A stretch of DNA of 6,977 nt from JBOHUX01 sp050734915 (GTDB lineage: Bacteria > Chloroflexota > Dormibacteria > Dormibacterales > Dormibacteraceae). The position numbers and the translations under genes were made by a program. Shown one piece after another: positions 6,435 through 6,977 of the stretch (the stretch's first letter is position 1; the number at the start of each line of letters is the position of its first letter). Location of the stretch: contig JBOHUX010000125.1 in the NCBI GenBank assembly GCA_050734915.1, positions 1-6,977 of the forward strand, in the 5' to 3' direction. Under the pieces are notes generated by a model. The model was given only the letters and a program-made list of their open reading frames with translations, did no database searches and was not told the DNA's origin.

Positions 6435-6897
6435 GTACCAACAGTTGAATGAACCTGCGCCACGCGCCTCGTGGCACGGCGACGAGTCGCAGTCCGCGCT
6501 GAGGCAGCGCCTCGGCTTCGATGGACTCGAACAGTGCGCCGAGGAGCTGGGAGCGCTGACCCTCGTCGGCGCTATCCCAGGCAGCGACCAGATCGAGCAC
6601 TTGTGAACGGCACCATTCCACGTCGCCACCATCGTGGACAGCGGCGACCTCGTCGCGCAGCCGCTGCTGTTCGCTCTGAATCTCGGCGCGCTTGACAAGG
6701 AACGCATCCCAGTCGTACTCGCCGTACTCGTACAGCTGGCGAAGGCGTGTGAGCTGTTCGTCGAGTCGGCGGAGGCGGCTTCCCAATACGTCACGCTGAT
6801 GCGGCACGACGTTCGCACGCCGATGCAGTCTGGCCACGCTTCTGGCTGAAGGCGGCCACGTCCAGTCAAGTGGTGTACGAGGTGACGACCAAGTCAT
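6370..6897 (-). pseudogene. C-terminal remnant of a serine recombinase, ending inside the tRNA-Gly gene
   Basis: A 175-codon frame whose middle and end resemble the C-terminal region of serine recombinases (resolvase/integrase with zinc ribbon and coiled coil). A charged coiled coil (about 36-88, with RLDEQLTRLRQLYEYGEYDWD and KRAEIQSEQQRLRDE) is followed by VLDLVAAWDSADEGQRSQLLGALFESIEAE (about 100-129) and LRLVAVPRGAWRRFI (136-150), which fit the family's terminal motifs. The catalytic resolvase domain and zinc ribbon are absent: stops lie just upstream of 6897 and the first 25-30 residues look non-homologous, so at least two thirds of the gene is lost. The last 20 or so codons, ending at a TGA at 6372-6370, are the antisense of the tRNA, giving the common tRNA-antisense peptide GFEPATSTLARLRST. 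This suggests an element inserted at the tRNA 3' end with its recombinase gene beside the junction. It is probably non-functional. Confidence 0.62.
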
Positions 6898-6906
6898 CCA
6901 CCAACA

Positions 6907-6977
6907 TCAGCTGACCGCCGCCAGCTCGGGCACCTCCTCCTCGAGCTCGGGCAGCTGAGCCAGCTTCAGCGACTCGG
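6907..6977 (-). CDS. C-terminal end of an unrecognised protein (cut by the right edge)
   Basis: An open minus-strand frame enters at the right edge (first full codon at 6975) and stops at TGA 6909-6907. Its 22 visible residues, with ELEEEVPEL near the end, are acidic, leucine-rich and protein-like, but too few to assign a family. The next bases form TGATG, which could couple to a 13-codon frame that ends quickly. It lies on the element side of the tRNA, so it may be cargo of the same inserted element. It could also be a chance open frame. Confidence 0.33.
   Translation of the reverse strand, partial: ESLKLAQLPELEEEVPELAAVS

Noticed and set aside
6131..6463. N-terminal extension of the GT2 frame to 6463.
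   Set aside because: It would translate the riboswitch and the antisense of the tRNA, and has no GT2 sequence. ATG 6130 has a well-spaced GGAGGA.

Overview
The window is a high-GC (about 70% by eye) bacterial segment dominated by one leftward (minus-strand) gene cluster for envelope or extracellular glycoconjugate synthesis. A tRNA gene and the eroded edge of an integrated element lie at the right end. No phylum can be fixed from the sequence. The GC content, GTG starts, an encoded tRNA CCA end and an SqdB-type enzyme would fit a Chloroflexota- or Actinomycetota-like organism, but that is inference only.

Layout in the direction of transcription (right to left). A leader at about 6270-6131 matches the yybP-ykoY (Mn2+-sensing) riboswitch class. 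It is followed by a soluble DPM1-like family 2 glycosyltransferase (6130-5321), a GalE-like NAD-dependent sugar-nucleotide epimerase (5257-4262), a clear UDP-sulfoquinovose synthase, SqdB (4265-3000, 4-base overlap with the epimerase), an AglD2/UPF0104-type flippase-like membrane protein (2987-1974), a GT39/PMT_2-type polytopic glycosyltransferase (about 1947-493), and the beginning of a secreted protein that runs off the left edge (378-1). Gaps are short up to the GT39 gene, so these five genes probably form one operon. The secreted protein follows after 114 bases and may be part of it or have its own promoter.

How the parts may work together (inference). The epimerase and SqdB make nucleotide sugars, one of them UDP-sulfoquinovose. 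The GT2 enzyme loads a hexose onto a polyprenyl phosphate, the UPF0104 protein may help translocate or present lipid-linked sugar, and the GT39 enzyme transfers the sugar to an acceptor outside the membrane. No SqdX/SqdD-like sulfolipid synthase is visible, so the sulfoquinovose could enter a glycan or glycoprotein rather than the usual sulfolipid.

The most interesting observation is the leader. It has both signature strands of the yybP-ykoY aptamer, a matching P1 helix, and an alternative helix in which the 3' P1 strand pairs with the Shine-Dalgarno region of the GT2 gene. That is a complete-looking manganese-ON translational switch placed on a glycosyltransferase/SqdB operon, where the class is normally found on metal transporters.

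Right end: a tRNA-Gly(GCC) gene on the plus strand (6359-6434) is overlapped, antisense, by the end of a truncated serine recombinase gene. The recombinase reading frame terminates inside the tRNA, as expected for a mobile element that had inserted at the tRNA 3' end. The final bases carry the last codons of a further unrecognised minus-strand gene.
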